Source: Treponemataceae bacterium (GTDB lineage Bacteria > Spirochaetota > Spirochaetia > Treponematales > Treponemataceae). Taken from it: a stretch of DNA of 33,546 nt. This document shows positions 16,544 to 24,663 of this stretch, in pieces. A program made the translations under genes and the position numbers. Where the stretch lies: assembly GCA_024680915.1 (NCBI GenBank), contig JAILBN010000083.1, positions 1 to 33,546 on the forward strand, given 5' to 3'. Under the pieces are notes generated by a model that was not told the origin of the DNA, did no database searches, and saw only the letters and a program-made list of their open reading frames with translations. The stretch's first letter is position 1. Every line of letters starts with the position of its first letter.

Positions 16544-17338
16544 TCAAGCCTGATCCCTGCGGGACCGCTTCCTGCAGATCCAGTTGTAGATAAGAAGCCC
16601 CAGGCCGCTTACTCCTATAGTTATCACGAATACTATGACCGCAAAGAAATAGTCCTTACTTCCAAGAGCGTTCCCCCCTATTGTGGAGGTTATTACGGAT
16701 GGAATACGCCCCAGAGAGCAGATAAGAAGCCATACCGGCAGCCGGATATCTGTGAGTCCCACGAAGTAGCTGAGCAAATCCTTAGGAGTCCCTGGAACTG
16801 TAAAGATGATAAGAAAAAGGAAGTCCCGCCGTGGAGAAGATTTCAGAAAACGCAGTTCATTAAGTTTTTTCTTGGGGAAGAAAACACCCACAAGTTTTTC
16901 GCCGAACCTCCTGACCAGGAGAAAGACACAAATGCTTCCCAAAGTGGCAGCCAGGATACAGAGGATGGTTCCCTCCACGGCACCGAAGGCATAACCGGCC
17001 GCTATCTCGAAGGGTTCCCCAGGGATTATCGCGATTATAACCTGAAGTATCACCACACCAACAAAGGCAAGCTTGCCTCCCAGCCCCCGCTCCTCAACCC
17101 AAAGACGGAATTTCTCAGGCTCAGAAATGAAACGGATCAGGGGAAGTCCCACAAAGATGAAAATAAGAACAGAAAGTATAACCGCGGCAAGAATGGCCGC
17201 AATACAAAGAATCCTCTGCTTCTTACGAATGGAGGGAGAATAATTATCCTCCGGTGCGGAAGTCTCTTCCTTAAGCATATCAGCAGCTACAGGTCCTTCT
17301 CCTGTCTCTTTATTAAAAAAATTTTTTAATCGTTTCAT
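16544..17338 (-). CDS. TVP38/TMEM64 family (DedA-related) membrane protein
   Basis: A polytopic membrane protein of about 264 residues. Hallmarks are IIPGEPFEIAAGYAFGAVEGTILCILAATLGSICVF and, further on, IIFTVPGTPKDLLSYFVGLTDI and LGRIPSVITSTIGGNALG, characteristic of SNARE-associated/TVP38 proteins, which are thought to scramble or transport lipids. A cytoplasmic N-terminus of about 45 charged residues precedes the first helix. The start is uncertain: ATG 17338 is used here, but a TTG at 17344 is possible, and neither has a clear Shine-Dalgarno. It starts about 20 nt after the HD-GYP gene's stop and is probably translated from the same mRNA. Confidence 0.87.
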   Translation of the reverse strand: MKRLKNFFNKETGEGPVAADMLKEETSAPEDNYSPSIRKKQRILCIAAILAAVILSVLIFIFVGLPLIRFISEPEKFRLWVEERGLGGKLAFVGVVILQVIIAIIPGEPFEIAAGYAFGAVEGTILCILAATLGSICVFLLVRRFGEKLVGVFFPKKKLNELRFLKSSPRRDFLFLIIFTVPGTPKDLLSYFVGLTDIRLPVWLLICSLGRIPSVITSTIGGNALGSKDYFFAVIVFVITIGVSGLGLLIYNWICRKRSRRDQA

Positions 17339-17357
17339 AATCAAAGCAAGTCATATC

Positions 17358-18680
17358 TCAATCAGAATATTTTGTCATTATATCTACTATCTGGCTTTTT
17401 ATCCTTTGGAACTCCGTTACAAGAATCGGATCAAAATGAGTCCCCGAAGAGGCTTTTATAATCTCGAAGGATGTCTCCACAGGGAAGGGTTCTTTATAGC
17501 AACGAGGAGAAACGAGGGCATCAAACACATCGGCTATGGCCATTATACGGGCACTCAGAGGTATCTCGTTGCACTTCAGCCCGGCGGGATAGCCTGAACC
17601 ATCCCATTTCTCATGATGGCACAGTACGATCTCTTTTACAATCTCCACATATTCATCATTCTCACTGCTTCCGAAAACCTCGTCCACAATCCTGGCTCCC
17701 TCCAGAGTATGACACTTCATGAGCGTGAATTCGTCCTCCGTAAGCTTTCCCTTCTTTTTAAGGATATTGTCCGCCACTATAATCTTTCCTATGTCGTGAA
17801 GAGGAGCCGCCTTGGTAAGATACTCAATATATCTGTCTGTAAGTATATTATTATAGAAATTATCCTGCCGGACCTGTTTCGCAAGCGCCTCCACATACGC
17901 GCTGGTCCGACGCACATGGCTTCCGGTCTCGGAATCACGATTCTCCACCAGGTTAGAAAGGCCGATGATGGCATTATCCTGCATATCCATAAGCTTCTTG
18001 TGCTGGGAGATAATCTCATCCATCTGCCTGTCCACTTCGCTTTTCAGCGCCTCCTTATAGAATTCTATATTCTGTTCCTTTATAAAAAGACGCTTGGAAT
18101 TCGCCCACTTGTAGATCACAAGAAAAGCAATGGTCACGAATACGATTATCGTACTGAACACACCAGAGGCTCCGAAGAAATTTTCTACATGGGCAATGGT
18201 CCTGAAAATACTGAAGGCCATAAAAACTATGAAACAAACAGGATGAACGGTAAAAACGATGGAGACAATTATGAACATCATTATCAGAACCATAAGCTCT
18301 GTGAAAAAATCTCCCTGAAGATGCAGGCTGATAAGGCAGTCTATTATTCCCAAAGAAAATGCGAGGTAAAAGGGCATCTGCCTAAGGATATAGTTCTTTA
18401 TCTTATATTTTTTTATAAGCAAGGAGGCCACCATGCAAAAAGCAGCGATTCCTATGTAGATAGAAAGAAAAACTATATGAAAACGAACAGGAAAAAGATT
18501 CCGTATGTTCGTCACGAAAAAAATCACTAAACCAAGGAAAGAAAGGATCGTAGTCACAATCAAGGTATAAACAGTCCTATTCAGGTTTATGTCCGCTATC
18601 TTGCAGCGAAACTCATAAGGCATGAACATATAATCACGTATACAGTTTAATGCACGCTCAATTATTTTGATTTCAGCCAT
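17358..18680 (-). CDS. Membrane HD-GYP cyclic-di-GMP phosphodiesterase
   Basis: A 440-residue protein with about six N-terminal membrane helices (35-190), a coiled-coil linker (about 200-235) and a complete HD-GYP domain (238-430). The metal and signature residues are present: HDIGK (295-299), HHEKWDGSGYP (355-365) with the GYP triplet, and ADVFDALVSPRCYKEP. It should hydrolyse cyclic di-GMP to pGpG or GMP. The N-terminal multi-helix region could sense a membrane or small-molecule signal but I do not recognise its family. AGGAGGTG lies just before the ATG. Confidence 0.93.
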   Translation of the reverse strand: MAEIKIIERALNCIRDYMFMPYEFRCKIADINLNRTVYTLIVTTILSFLGLVIFFVTNIRNLFPVRFHIVFLSIYIGIAAFCMVASLLIKKYKIKNYILRQMPFYLAFSLGIIDCLISLHLQGDFFTELMVLIMMFIIVSIVFTVHPVCFIVFMAFSIFRTIAHVENFFGASGVFSTIIVFVTIAFLVIYKWANSKRLFIKEQNIEFYKEALKSEVDRQMDEIISQHKKLMDMQDNAIIGLSNLVENRDSETGSHVRRTSAYVEALAKQVRQDNFYNNILTDRYIEYLTKAAPLHDIGKIIVADNILKKKGKLTEDEFTLMKCHTLEGARIVDEVFGSSENDEYVEIVKEIVLCHHEKWDGSGYPAGLKCNEIPLSARIMAIADVFDALVSPRCYKEPFPVETSFEIIKASSGTHFDPILVTEFQRIKSQIVDIMTKYSD

Positions 18681-18826
18681 CCCACCTCCTGTAATAGAAT
18701 ATAGAGCTTATGGAGTTATAGCAGAAAAAGAAATTAAATAGAATAGAAAAGATTCTTTTTTTCAAGAAATGCTTACTTTTTCCTAAAGATAATCGTAATA
18801 TTTTCTCTAAAATCTCATTTTTAAAA

Positions 18827-18854
18827 TTGTATAATTCATCCCTTCTGTTATTAT
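18827..18854 (+). promoter_or_regulatory. cheX promoter, predicted leaderless
   Basis: An extended -10 TGTTATTAT (18846-18854) ends 7 nt before the cheX ATG, with TTGTAT (18827-18832) 16 nt upstream. An alternative TATAAT at 18830-18835 would give a 20-nt leader but has no good -35. The 180-nt region upstream is AT-rich with no gene. Confidence 0.4.
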
Positions 18855-18861
18855 TAAATTC

Positions 18862-19320
18862 ATGGATGTTAAGATTATAAATGCCTTTCTTACAGCAGGG
18901 CTGAATGCATTTCAATCGATGTTCATGATAGAAGCATCAAACAACGAACCTTATCTGCTTAAACCCAGCACAGGCCACCCTTGGGAAATATCAGGTCTTC
19001 TGGGCTTAACGGGTGACTGCGGAGGTGTAGTCGCATTCCGGCTTCATAAAGTACTTTCCTTGAAGATGCTTGAGCTTTCAGGAATGACTTTCAAACCAGA
19101 AGAAAGAGACATAATGGCAAAGGGGCTTGTCAGTGAATTCACAAACATAATCTCCGGCAATGCTGTTACAGGTTTAAACCATATAAACCTTGACATATCA
19201 CCGCCAGTAACAATCTCAGGTCATAACCACGTGATTTCCTGGCCACAGGGATATCCGGTCATAGCCATCCCATTCACTACAAAATTCGGTCCCTTTGAAG
19301 TAGACGTCTGCTTCAAGTAG
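18862..19320 (+). CDS. cheX: Chemotaxis phosphatase CheX
   Basis: A 152-residue CheC/CheX/FliY-family protein that dephosphorylates CheY-P. It has the single ExxN active-site motif of CheX in GLVSEFTNIISGN (Glu92, Asn95), the GLLGLTGDCGGVVAFR beta segment before it, and the C-terminal IAIPFTTKFGPFEVDVCF strand used for dimerisation. Length fits the family. CheX is the main CheY phosphatase of spirochaetes, which supports the taxonomic reading. No Shine-Dalgarno precedes the ATG. It stands alone, with no other chemotaxis gene in view. Confidence 0.9.
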   Translation: MDVKIINAFLTAGLNAFQSMFMIEASNNEPYLLKPSTGHPWEISGLLGLTGDCGGVVAFRLHKVLSLKMLELSGMTFKPEERDIMAKGLVSEFTNIISGNAVTGLNHINLDISPPVTISGHNHVISWPQGYPVIAIPFTTKFGPFEVDVCFK

Positions 19321-19340
19321 CCCAATTTATCATCAGACAA

Positions 19341-19371
19341 GGGAGTCGTCCTGAAATCTCCTACGACTCCC
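19341..19371. terminator. Hairpin between convergent cheX and ohrR
   Basis: GGGAGTCGT (19341-19349) pairs with ACGACTCCC (19363-19371), loop 13 nt. It lacks a strong T tract on either side and overlaps the ohrR stop codon, so it is probably a weak bidirectional terminator. Confidence 0.5.
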
Positions 19372-19801
19372 CTATCCTTTCCATAATACAGTGTAAGCTA
19401 GACAACAAATCCCCTGCTTTTTCCAAGTCAAGCAAGTTATAGCACATCATTTGCCGGGGAATATCCTTGCATTTCTCCCGCAGGGCTTTTCCTTCCTCAG
19501 TCAGTTTTATAAAAACAGTGCGTTCATCATTCTGACTTCTGGTCCGGGTAAGGATTCCCTGCCCTTCCATTTTCTTCAACAGAGGAGTCAAGGTCCCCGA
19601 ATCAAGGAAAAGTCTTTTTCCAAGCTCCTTCACGGGAACATTATCCTTTTCCCACAGGCAGAGAAGCGTTATGTAGGAGGTGTAGGTAAGCCCAAGAGGC
19701 TCAAGTATAGGAGAATATTTTCTTATGATTTCCTTCGAGCATACATAAAGGGCAAAACAAAGCTGATTATCAAGTGAAAGTGGATTAAAATCATTTTCCA
19801 T
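19361..19801 (-). CDS. ohrR: OhrR, organic-peroxide-sensing MarR repressor
   Basis: A 146-residue winged-helix repressor that is closely similar throughout to the OhrR of Bacillus. It opens MENDFNPLSLDNQLCFALY, with the redox-sensing Cys at residue 15 as in OhrR, and has the DNA-binding segment LGKRLFLDSGTLTPLLKKME followed by the wing SQNDERTVFIKLTEEG. Oxidation of Cys15 by organic hydroperoxide releases the DNA. It is divergent from a peroxidase gene with two operator-like sites in between. There is no Shine-Dalgarno; the -10 TACAAT (19813-19808) ends 6 nt before the ATG and lies inside operator 1, implying autoregulation and a leaderless mRNA. Confidence 0.93.
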   Translation of the reverse strand: MENDFNPLSLDNQLCFALYVCSKEIIRKYSPILEPLGLTYTSYITLLCLWEKDNVPVKELGKRLFLDSGTLTPLLKKMEGQGILTRTRSQNDERTVFIKLTEEGKALREKCKDIPRQMMCYNLLDLEKAGDLLSSLHCIMERIGES

Positions 19802-19806
19802 AATTT

Positions 19807-19879
19807 AATTGTACACAATTCACTTGACAAAATCAAGTAGAAAATATATATTTATAAACGAAATTGATTGTGTGCAATT
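19807..19879. promoter_or_regulatory. OhrR operators and overlapping divergent promoters
   Basis: Operator 1 is AATTGTACACAATT (19807-19820) and operator 2 is ATTGTGTGCAATT (19867-19879); both fit ATTGTnnnCAATT. The peroxidase promoter is TTGACA (19824-19829), 17 nt, TATATT (19847-19852). The ohrR promoter on the other strand is TTGATT (19836-19831), 17 nt, TACAAT (19813-19808). Operator 1 covers the ohrR -10 and abuts the peroxidase -35; operator 2 lies just after the peroxidase transcription start. Binding at both would shut both genes. Confidence 0.75.
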
Positions 19880-19905
19880 TAATATCACACAAGAGGAGAC
19901 GTTTT

Positions 19906-20382
19906 ATGGCCTTATATGACATTTCAGTTAAGCAGAGGGACGGAAAGGAGATTTCTCTCAAAGAATATGAAGGGAAGGTGCTTCTTATAGTGAACACAGC
20001 TACAGGCTGCGGCTTTACACCTCAATATAAGGGGTTACAGGAGCTGTATAATAAATACAAGGACCAGGGCTTTGAGATCTTGGACTTTCCCTGCAATCAG
20101 TTCCTTAACCAGGCACCGGGAACAGACGAGGAAATACACACCTTCTGTACCGGCAGATTCGGCATAACCTTCCCCCAGTTCGCCAAAATAAAGGTGAACG
20201 GAAAGGATGAGTCTCCCCTATACACATTTCTGAAGGCTGAACAGGGTGGCGCCATGGGATCCCGCATAAAGTGGAACTTCACGAAATTCCTGGTGGGAAA
20301 AGACGGCACAGTGCTTCGGCGCTTCGCACCCACCGATACCCCGGAGCAGATTGATGCCCACATTGAGGCGGCTCTGAAATAG
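19906..20382 (+). CDS. Cys-type glutathione peroxidase (thioredoxin-dependent peroxidase)
   Basis: A 158-residue GPx-fold peroxidase. The peroxidatic Cys35 is in NTATGCGFTPQYKGL, the catalytic Gln in FPCNQF, and Trp/Asn in IKWNFTKFLV (123-124). A further Cys81 (HTFCTGRFG) is where plant and fly thioredoxin-dependent GPx carry the resolving Cys, so thioredoxin is the likelier reductant. The ATG at 19906 follows AGAGGAG and gives the normal family start MALYDISVK; an upstream frame from 19864 runs through the operator and is not used. The gene takes the place usually held by ohr next to ohrR. Confidence 0.93.
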   Translation: MALYDISVKQRDGKEISLKEYEGKVLLIVNTATGCGFTPQYKGLQELYNKYKDQGFEILDFPCNQFLNQAPGTDEEIHTFCTGRFGITFPQFAKIKVNGKDESPLYTFLKAEQGGAMGSRIKWNFTKFLVGKDGTVLRRFAPTDTPEQIDAHIEAALK

Positions 20383-20439
20383 GGCACAGGCAGAAGCTGG
20401 CGACAAGCCGGGCGGGAAGGTTCTGAAATAGAAGCAGGA

Positions 20440-20790
20440 GCCGCTTTCAGGCCGGGCAGTTAGGCCCGGTGCAGCACCTAAACGGGCTAGTGACAGGCCG
20501 GGTGGCGGCCCCCCTTAAATAAAGGCAGGAGCTGGTGGCAGGCCGGGTGGCGACAGGCCCGGTGCAGCACCTAAACAGGCTGGTGGCAAGCCGGGTGGTG
20601 GCAGGCCCGGTGCAGCACCTAAACAGACTTGTGGCAGGCCGGGTGGCGGCCCCCCTTTAATAAAGGCAGGAGCCGCTTTCAGGCCGGGCGGTGACAGGCC
20701 CGGTGCAGCACCTAAACAGGCTAGTGACAGGCCGGGCGGCGCCCCCCCTTAAATAAAGGCAGGAGCTGGTGGCGGGCCGGGCAGTTACGC
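20440..20790. repeat. GC-rich compound tandem repeat
   Basis: A visibly GC-rich stretch after the peroxidase gene. The core GGCCCGGTGCAGCACCTAAA starts at 20463, 20556, 20604 and 20697, giving intervals of 93, 48 and 93 nt, so a 48-nt unit alternates with a 45-nt unit that contains CCCCCCTTAAATAAAGGCAG. Every core includes the palindrome GGTGC-A-GCACC, and CCGGG/CCCGG arms recur on either side. Short frames across it are repeat translation and not credible genes. With the array that follows it fills the 20383-21153 gap. Confidence 0.85.
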
Positions 20791-20820
20791 CCTGAACTTG
20801 CGAAAACCAAGACTTCCAAT

Positions 20821-21061
20821 TAGTCGGGATTATAAAGTCATGTGGCAATATGTTCCCGACTAAAGCTGTAAAAACGTCATTTTAGTCGGGAAGTTATCAT
20901 ATAATGCGACAACGATTCCCGACTAAATGCTTAAAAATCGGAGATTAGTCGGGAATTTCAGATTTGATAGGCTGTTGTCGAGGTGGTTTTCCCGACTAAA
21001 AGCTGTAAATCGTAAGATTAGTCGGGAAATATAACGGCGCATGGCAATATGTTCCCGACTA
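20821..21061. repeat. Phased inverted-repeat array 1 (TAGTCGGGA / TCCCGACTA)
   Basis: Four TAGTCGGGA motifs start at 20821, 20883, 20946 and 21019, and four TCCCGACTA motifs start at 20854, 20917, 20990 and 21053. From each TCCCGACTA to the next TAGTCGGGA the gap is exactly 20 nt (three of three). From TAGTCGGGA to TCCCGACTA the gap is 24, 25, 35 and 25 nt. The 20-nt spacers resemble each other (AGCTGTAAAAACGTC type) and are reverse complements of those in array 2. No reading frame crosses the array. See the findings for the comparison with array 2. Confidence 0.95.
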
Positions 21062-21084
21062 AAGCTGTGAAAACGTCAATACAC

Positions 21085-21128
21085 AAAAAGCCCCTGGAAT
21101 CGGAACAATCCAGTTGACTTCCAGGGGC
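21085..21128 (-). terminator. Terminator of the xylanase gene
   Basis: On the minus strand GCCCCTGGAA (21128-21119) pairs with TTCCAGGGGC (21099-21090), followed by TTTTT. Confidence 0.85.
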
Positions 21129-21153
21129 CTGCTTTTATTCCAAGCTTCTATTT

Positions 21154-22434
21154 TTATTCCAAGGTCACAGAAGCATCCGGGCAGCCGGCAGCAAGGCGGA
21201 ATTTGCCCTTTTTGCCGCTAGAAGTTATCTCATAGCTGCCCTTGAAGCCATCAACCGTGACGAAACCGTCAGCATCGGTAACAGCCTCAAAGCCAGTATG
21301 CCACTCTTCCTTGATAAGCTTGTGAAGAGCTTTGTAGGAAGGCTTGAGAGAGTTGTCCCTTCTGATAACACCGCTGGGGGCGTTTATCCAGGCACCGTCA
21401 CCGTAGTCCCAGTTGGTTATGGCAGTCACGAGAGGATGATTCTCGAAAAGATTGCGGTACATCTTCTCCAGATTCTCGGCCTGCTGAGCCTCGTACTCAG
21501 GTGTGGCCGCATCGTCCTCATAGTGGGCATCCTGAAGGTCGTCTATCTCAGGAGGCACCAGAGGGCCTGCTACAATAGTATTCTCAGTGAAATGGATAGG
21601 AAGGCCGAAATGCTCATAGCGGCTGAGGATTTCCTCAGTCTTTTCCTTGGTCCATACGCCCTGATGCTGGTGGGACTGAAGACCTATGGTCTTTATAGGA
21701 GCGCCTGCGTTGAGACAGCCGTCAATAAGAATCTCGTAGTTTGTAGAAAGGTTGAAGTCATTGATGAGGAAAATGCCGTCAGGATTGGTCTCCTGGGCGG
21801 CATCAAAGACAGCCTTGACCAGAGCCACACGCCCCTTCTCCTTGCAGATCCGGGTTATGGCGTTGTCGTATTTTTTATAGATAGGCATTATGACAACTTC
21901 GTTTATCACATCCCACATATCGATGACACCCTTGAAGTTTCCCACATCACGGTGAATGCGTTCCAGCTGCTTTTTCAGGATGGTGGCATTGTCATAGTTC
22001 ATGAGCCAGGGTACACAACCCGTATGCCAGCAGAGAGGATGGCCTTTAACAGTGACATCCTTGCTTCTGAGGAATTTCGCCGCATTCATAAGCTGTTCTG
22101 TATGAGGCTTTCCTTCCTCAGGCTCAAAGCCACCCCAATAGAAGGGCAAGGTTCCGTAATTGAAAAGCCCCAGCCATTTCTGCATGCGGTCTTCCAAATT
22201 AGCCCTGAAGGCTTCCTTCTCCTTATCAGTCATTTCCTTGACTTCGGTAAGCCGGCCAGTGCCGTTATGAACAGAAGGTCCGTTCGTATAAGGCAGAGAC
22301 TCAAAAGCACCGCATCCGAACAAGAACTCGTGGTTGACCTGATTCACCACGACCTTAGCATTTGCAAGCGGTTGTCCTCCGCATCCTAAAACCTTCACCT
22401 TGGCCTTAGCCTTTCTGTGGGAAATATCCGGCAT
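21154..22434 (-). CDS. GH10 endo-1,4-beta-xylanase, intracellular
   Basis: A 426-residue glycoside hydrolase family 10 enzyme. The acid/base Glu179 is in IDMWDVINEVV (171-181) and the nucleophile Glu284 in LPIHFTENTI (278-287), where most GH10 enzymes have TELD. Substrate-site residues are in KGHPLCWHTGCVPWL (130-144) and GLQSHQHQGVW (251-261). There is no signal peptide or membrane helix, so it probably cleaves imported xylo-oligosaccharides in the cytoplasm. A roughly 40-residue N-terminal beta segment precedes the barrel and a short beta tail follows it. GAGGTG lies before the ATG. It has its own terminator. Confidence 0.92.
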   Translation of the reverse strand: MPDISHRKAKAKVKVLGCGGQPLANAKVVVNQVNHEFLFGCGAFESLPYTNGPSVHNGTGRLTEVKEMTDKEKEAFRANLEDRMQKWLGLFNYGTLPFYWGGFEPEEGKPHTEQLMNAAKFLRSKDVTVKGHPLCWHTGCVPWLMNYDNATILKKQLERIHRDVGNFKGVIDMWDVINEVVIMPIYKKYDNAITRICKEKGRVALVKAVFDAAQETNPDGIFLINDFNLSTNYEILIDGCLNAGAPIKTIGLQSHQHQGVWTKEKTEEILSRYEHFGLPIHFTENTIVAGPLVPPEIDDLQDAHYEDDAATPEYEAQQAENLEKMYRNLFENHPLVTAITNWDYGDGAWINAPSGVIRRDNSLKPSYKALHKLIKEEWHTGFEAVTDADGFVTVDGFKGSYEITSSGKKGKFRLAAGCPDASVTLE

Positions 22435-22537
22435 AAAACACCTCTTTGATTATGAATGAGCATGTATATCGGAACTAATTCGAGGCCTTTCCCGAAGCTC
22501 AGCAGAAAAAGAGTCCCGATACATACAGAGTCAATTA

Positions 22538-22559
22538 TAAGGGGGATTTTTCCCCCTTA
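22538..22559. other. Short perfect hairpin between lipoprotein and xylanase genes
   Basis: TAAGGGGGA and TCCCCCTTA form a 9-bp stem with a TTTT loop. Without a clear T tract it could be a weak terminator of the upstream lipoprotein gene or a processing or stabilising hairpin. Confidence 0.5.
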
Positions 22560-22583
22560 GCTATCTGTGCTTTTACCTATGTT

Positions 22584-23666
22584 TCAGTAAATAAACTCCA
22601 AGCCCTCATAGGTGGGTGGAGTGCGGATGAGAGGGACATCACCCATAATCGCTAAAAGCTCGTAGTACATATGGAAAAAAGCCTCCACCCCGCCAAAGGT
22701 GGCATATTTTGCGGCCAGGTACTCTTTGGTGTAGTCACCATTATTCCAAATCTCATCAACCCGGGTGTCAGCATCTATCATCAGGGATATTTGTGCTTTT
22801 TTCTTTTCCAGCTGGGGTTCGACGAACTTAAGGAAGAGGGAAAGAATCTGACGGTTGTACTCCGCCACAATCTCGGCTTCCCGTTTACGTTCATCAACGA
22901 ACCACTGAGGTACGGCTACAGGTCTTTCACGCCTGACACGCTCCATAAGCTCATCCTCTATAGCCTGTACCTGCTGACAGGCATCAGATGTATACCATTC
23001 CCGGCATATCTTTTTTATAAGAGGCATAAAGTCATCGAAGAGAAAACGGGGAAAGCCGCCATTTCTCACATTTATCAACCAAGCCACCTCATCGTCATCC
23101 CGGCCATCAAAATAAGTCAAAAGATCGGACATCAAAGCCCATTCTTCCGAATACATAGGAGTAATCTTATTGACAGCCTCATTATATTTTTCGGCATTGG
23201 GATCAATGATAAATTCAGGAGTAAAGGAAGAATCCTTTGAAGCACGGATAGCATTATTCATCATAGCCTCATTGTTTCTTTCCCTTGCTGTCTCAAGCTC
23301 CTCATGGGATTCTGTGTTTTGGACGGCTTCAATGCAGGATTCACAGATATAATTGATAAAGTAGGCCATTTCTTCCCTGGTATCCAAGTCCGAAAGCTCA
23401 GGCAAGAGCAGTAAATTCTCGTATGCTTCCTCATAACTGCCGTATGTATGTTCCATAACCAGAGCCTTGTATTCCGCAGATTCAGAATCAAAGCTTGTGG
23501 GAAAAAATCTATCCGAATCCTCATAATCCGAAACGACATTTCCACCCAGATTCTTGGCGAAATCCACTTCCTCCAAAATCGGGACAGGTCCCATACCATC
23601 GGTTGTCAGGCATCCGGTCGTAAGAACTGAAAATAAAACTGCAATGACAAGACTTATTTTTCTCAT
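22584..23666 (-). CDS. Lipoprotein of unknown function
   Basis: A 360-residue protein with a lipoprotein signal MRKISLVIAVLFSVLTTGC, lipid-acceptor Cys at 19. The ATG at 23666 follows GAGGAG and begins the signal peptide; the longer frame from 23714 is not supported. The mature protein is acidic and looks mostly alpha-helical, with several Trp/Tyr/Glu-rich helices (for example EEVAWLINVRNGGFPRFLFDD region around 200-225) and a run RERPVAVPQWFVDERKREAEIVAEY. No domain is recognised. It may be co-transcribed with the xylanase gene 150 nt downstream, with the hairpin at 22538 between them. Confidence 0.8.
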   Translation of the reverse strand: MRKISLVIAVLFSVLTTGCLTTDGMGPVPILEEVDFAKNLGGNVVSDYEDSDRFFPTSFDSESAEYKALVMEHTYGSYEEAYENLLLLPELSDLDTREEMAYFINYICESCIEAVQNTESHEELETARERNNEAMMNNAIRASKDSSFTPEFIIDPNAEKYNEAVNKITPMYSEEWALMSDLLTYFDGRDDDEVAWLINVRNGGFPRFLFDDFMPLIKKICREWYTSDACQQVQAIEDELMERVRRERPVAVPQWFVDERKREAEIVAEYNRQILSLFLKFVEPQLEKKKAQISLMIDADTRVDEIWNNGDYTKEYLAAKYATFGGVEAFFHMYYELLAIMGDVPLIRTPPTYEGLEFIY

Positions 23667-23746
23667 ATTTCTCCTCAACACATATAGTGTGACAAGCATT
23701 CTAACACAAATCAAAGGAATTTTCTAACAAAATAAAGCAGAATAAC

Positions 23747-23789
23747 AAAGTTTAACTTTAGTGAGCTCTCAGATTGTTCCTGCTATAAT
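23747..23789 (+). promoter_or_regulatory. Palindrome and extended -10 upstream of the XRE regulator
   Basis: A 13-bp palindrome AAAGTT-T-AACTTT (23747-23759) lies 24 nt before an extended -10 TGCTATAAT (23781-23789). The -10 ends 6 nt before the ATG at 23796, so the transcript is predicted to be leaderless. No good -35 is seen, as expected for an extended -10 or an activated promoter. The palindrome sits between two divergent genes. Confidence 0.5.
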
Positions 23790-23795
23790 TCAGAC

Positions 23796-24637
23796 ATGAA
23801 TAAGGCAGATACCTTCATCAACTACATAATCGATCTGGAGGCAACCGGAAAGAATATCAGGACCTTCTGAAAATCACCGGTTACACGGCAAGGGAGCTGG
23901 AAAGACTTATGGGCTGCACCCAGATGACTTTTTTCAACTGGCAGGAGGGCAAGAACCTGCCCAGCTACGATAATCTTCTCCGTCTTGCAGGCATACTCAA
24001 GATTCCCCTTGAGAAAATCGTCGTCTTCAAGAAATTCACGGAGGAGAAGCTTCCCCTTAAGGAGACCAACAGCGGTTTCATCCGCAACAACGTCTTTTTC
24101 ACCTATAACCGTGCCACAGAATGCGTGCTGCGAGACTGTATGGTATTCAAGAAAAAATACGACTCATACCCGGACCAGCTGATTCTTTCTTCCAAGGCCC
24201 TTGAGAACTGGAAAAAGAGAGAGAAGGAGGAGGAAGCAGAAGCGGCTGTGGAAGCTGAGGAGACCTTACCTGATTACAACAGCATCCCGGACTTGGTTCC
24301 GCAAGGCAGAAGCGGTAGTGGCGGAAGCTACCAAGGGGCTCCCCTCACAGGTGCGGACAGGGGGCCTTTCACAGGTGCGGACAGGGGGCCGTTCACTGAT
24401 GCGGACTTGGCTCCCCTCACAGGTGCGGACAGGGGGCCGTTCACCGATGCGGACTTGGCTCCCCTCACAGGCGCGGACAGAGACCCGCTCGCAGGCGTGG
24501 ACTTAGCTCCCCTCACAGGCGAGCTTGCCCTTGATGAGGCGGGAAAAGAAAGGGTCAGGACCCTGGCCTTCTCAATAGAAATCATTTTGAAAGAAGATAT
24601 GCCGGAGCATTATTACAGGCTTATAAAAGCCTCTTGA
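23796..24637 (+). pseudogene. Frameshifted XRE-type helix-turn-helix regulator
   Basis: The ATG at 23796 opens MNKADTFINYIIDLEATGKNIR, then meets a stop at 23868. One base appears to be missing near 23860: in the next frame the protein continues DLLKITGYTARELERLMGCTQMTFFNWQEGKNLP and a second stretch SYDNLLRLAGILKIPLEKIVVF, a complete XRE DNA-binding domain. The joined product would be about 280 residues. The second half has a charged region, an acidic linker, seven copies of an 8-residue repeat (TGADRGPF / TDADLAPL) and a conserved-looking tail RVRTLAFSIEIILKEDMPEHYYRLI. It may be a dead gene, a sequencing error, or a programmed frameshift. A start at ATG 23909 would cut through the DNA-binding domain. 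Confidence 0.75.
24338..24522 (+). repeat. 24-nt in-frame tandem repeat in the XRE gene
   Basis: About seven copies of ACAGGTGCGGACAGGGGGCC plus TTTC-like endings, period 24 nt, coding TGADRGPF alternating with TDADLAPL. Neighbouring copies are nearly identical, suggesting recent expansion. Confidence 0.85.
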
Positions 24638-24663
24638 GAAAATCTTTATAAAGGAGCTTTGAT

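Noticed and set aside
20657-20848. 63-residue minus-strand frame in the GC-rich repeat
   Set aside because: Repeat-derived composition and no start signal.
20821-21061. CRISPR array
   Set aside because: The repeated 9-mer alternates in orientation, spacers recur between arrays, and no cas gene is nearby.
21298-22389. 363-residue plus-strand frame opposite the xylanase
   Set aside because: Long only because the GH10 gene lacks stops on the other strand; no recognisable domains or start signal.
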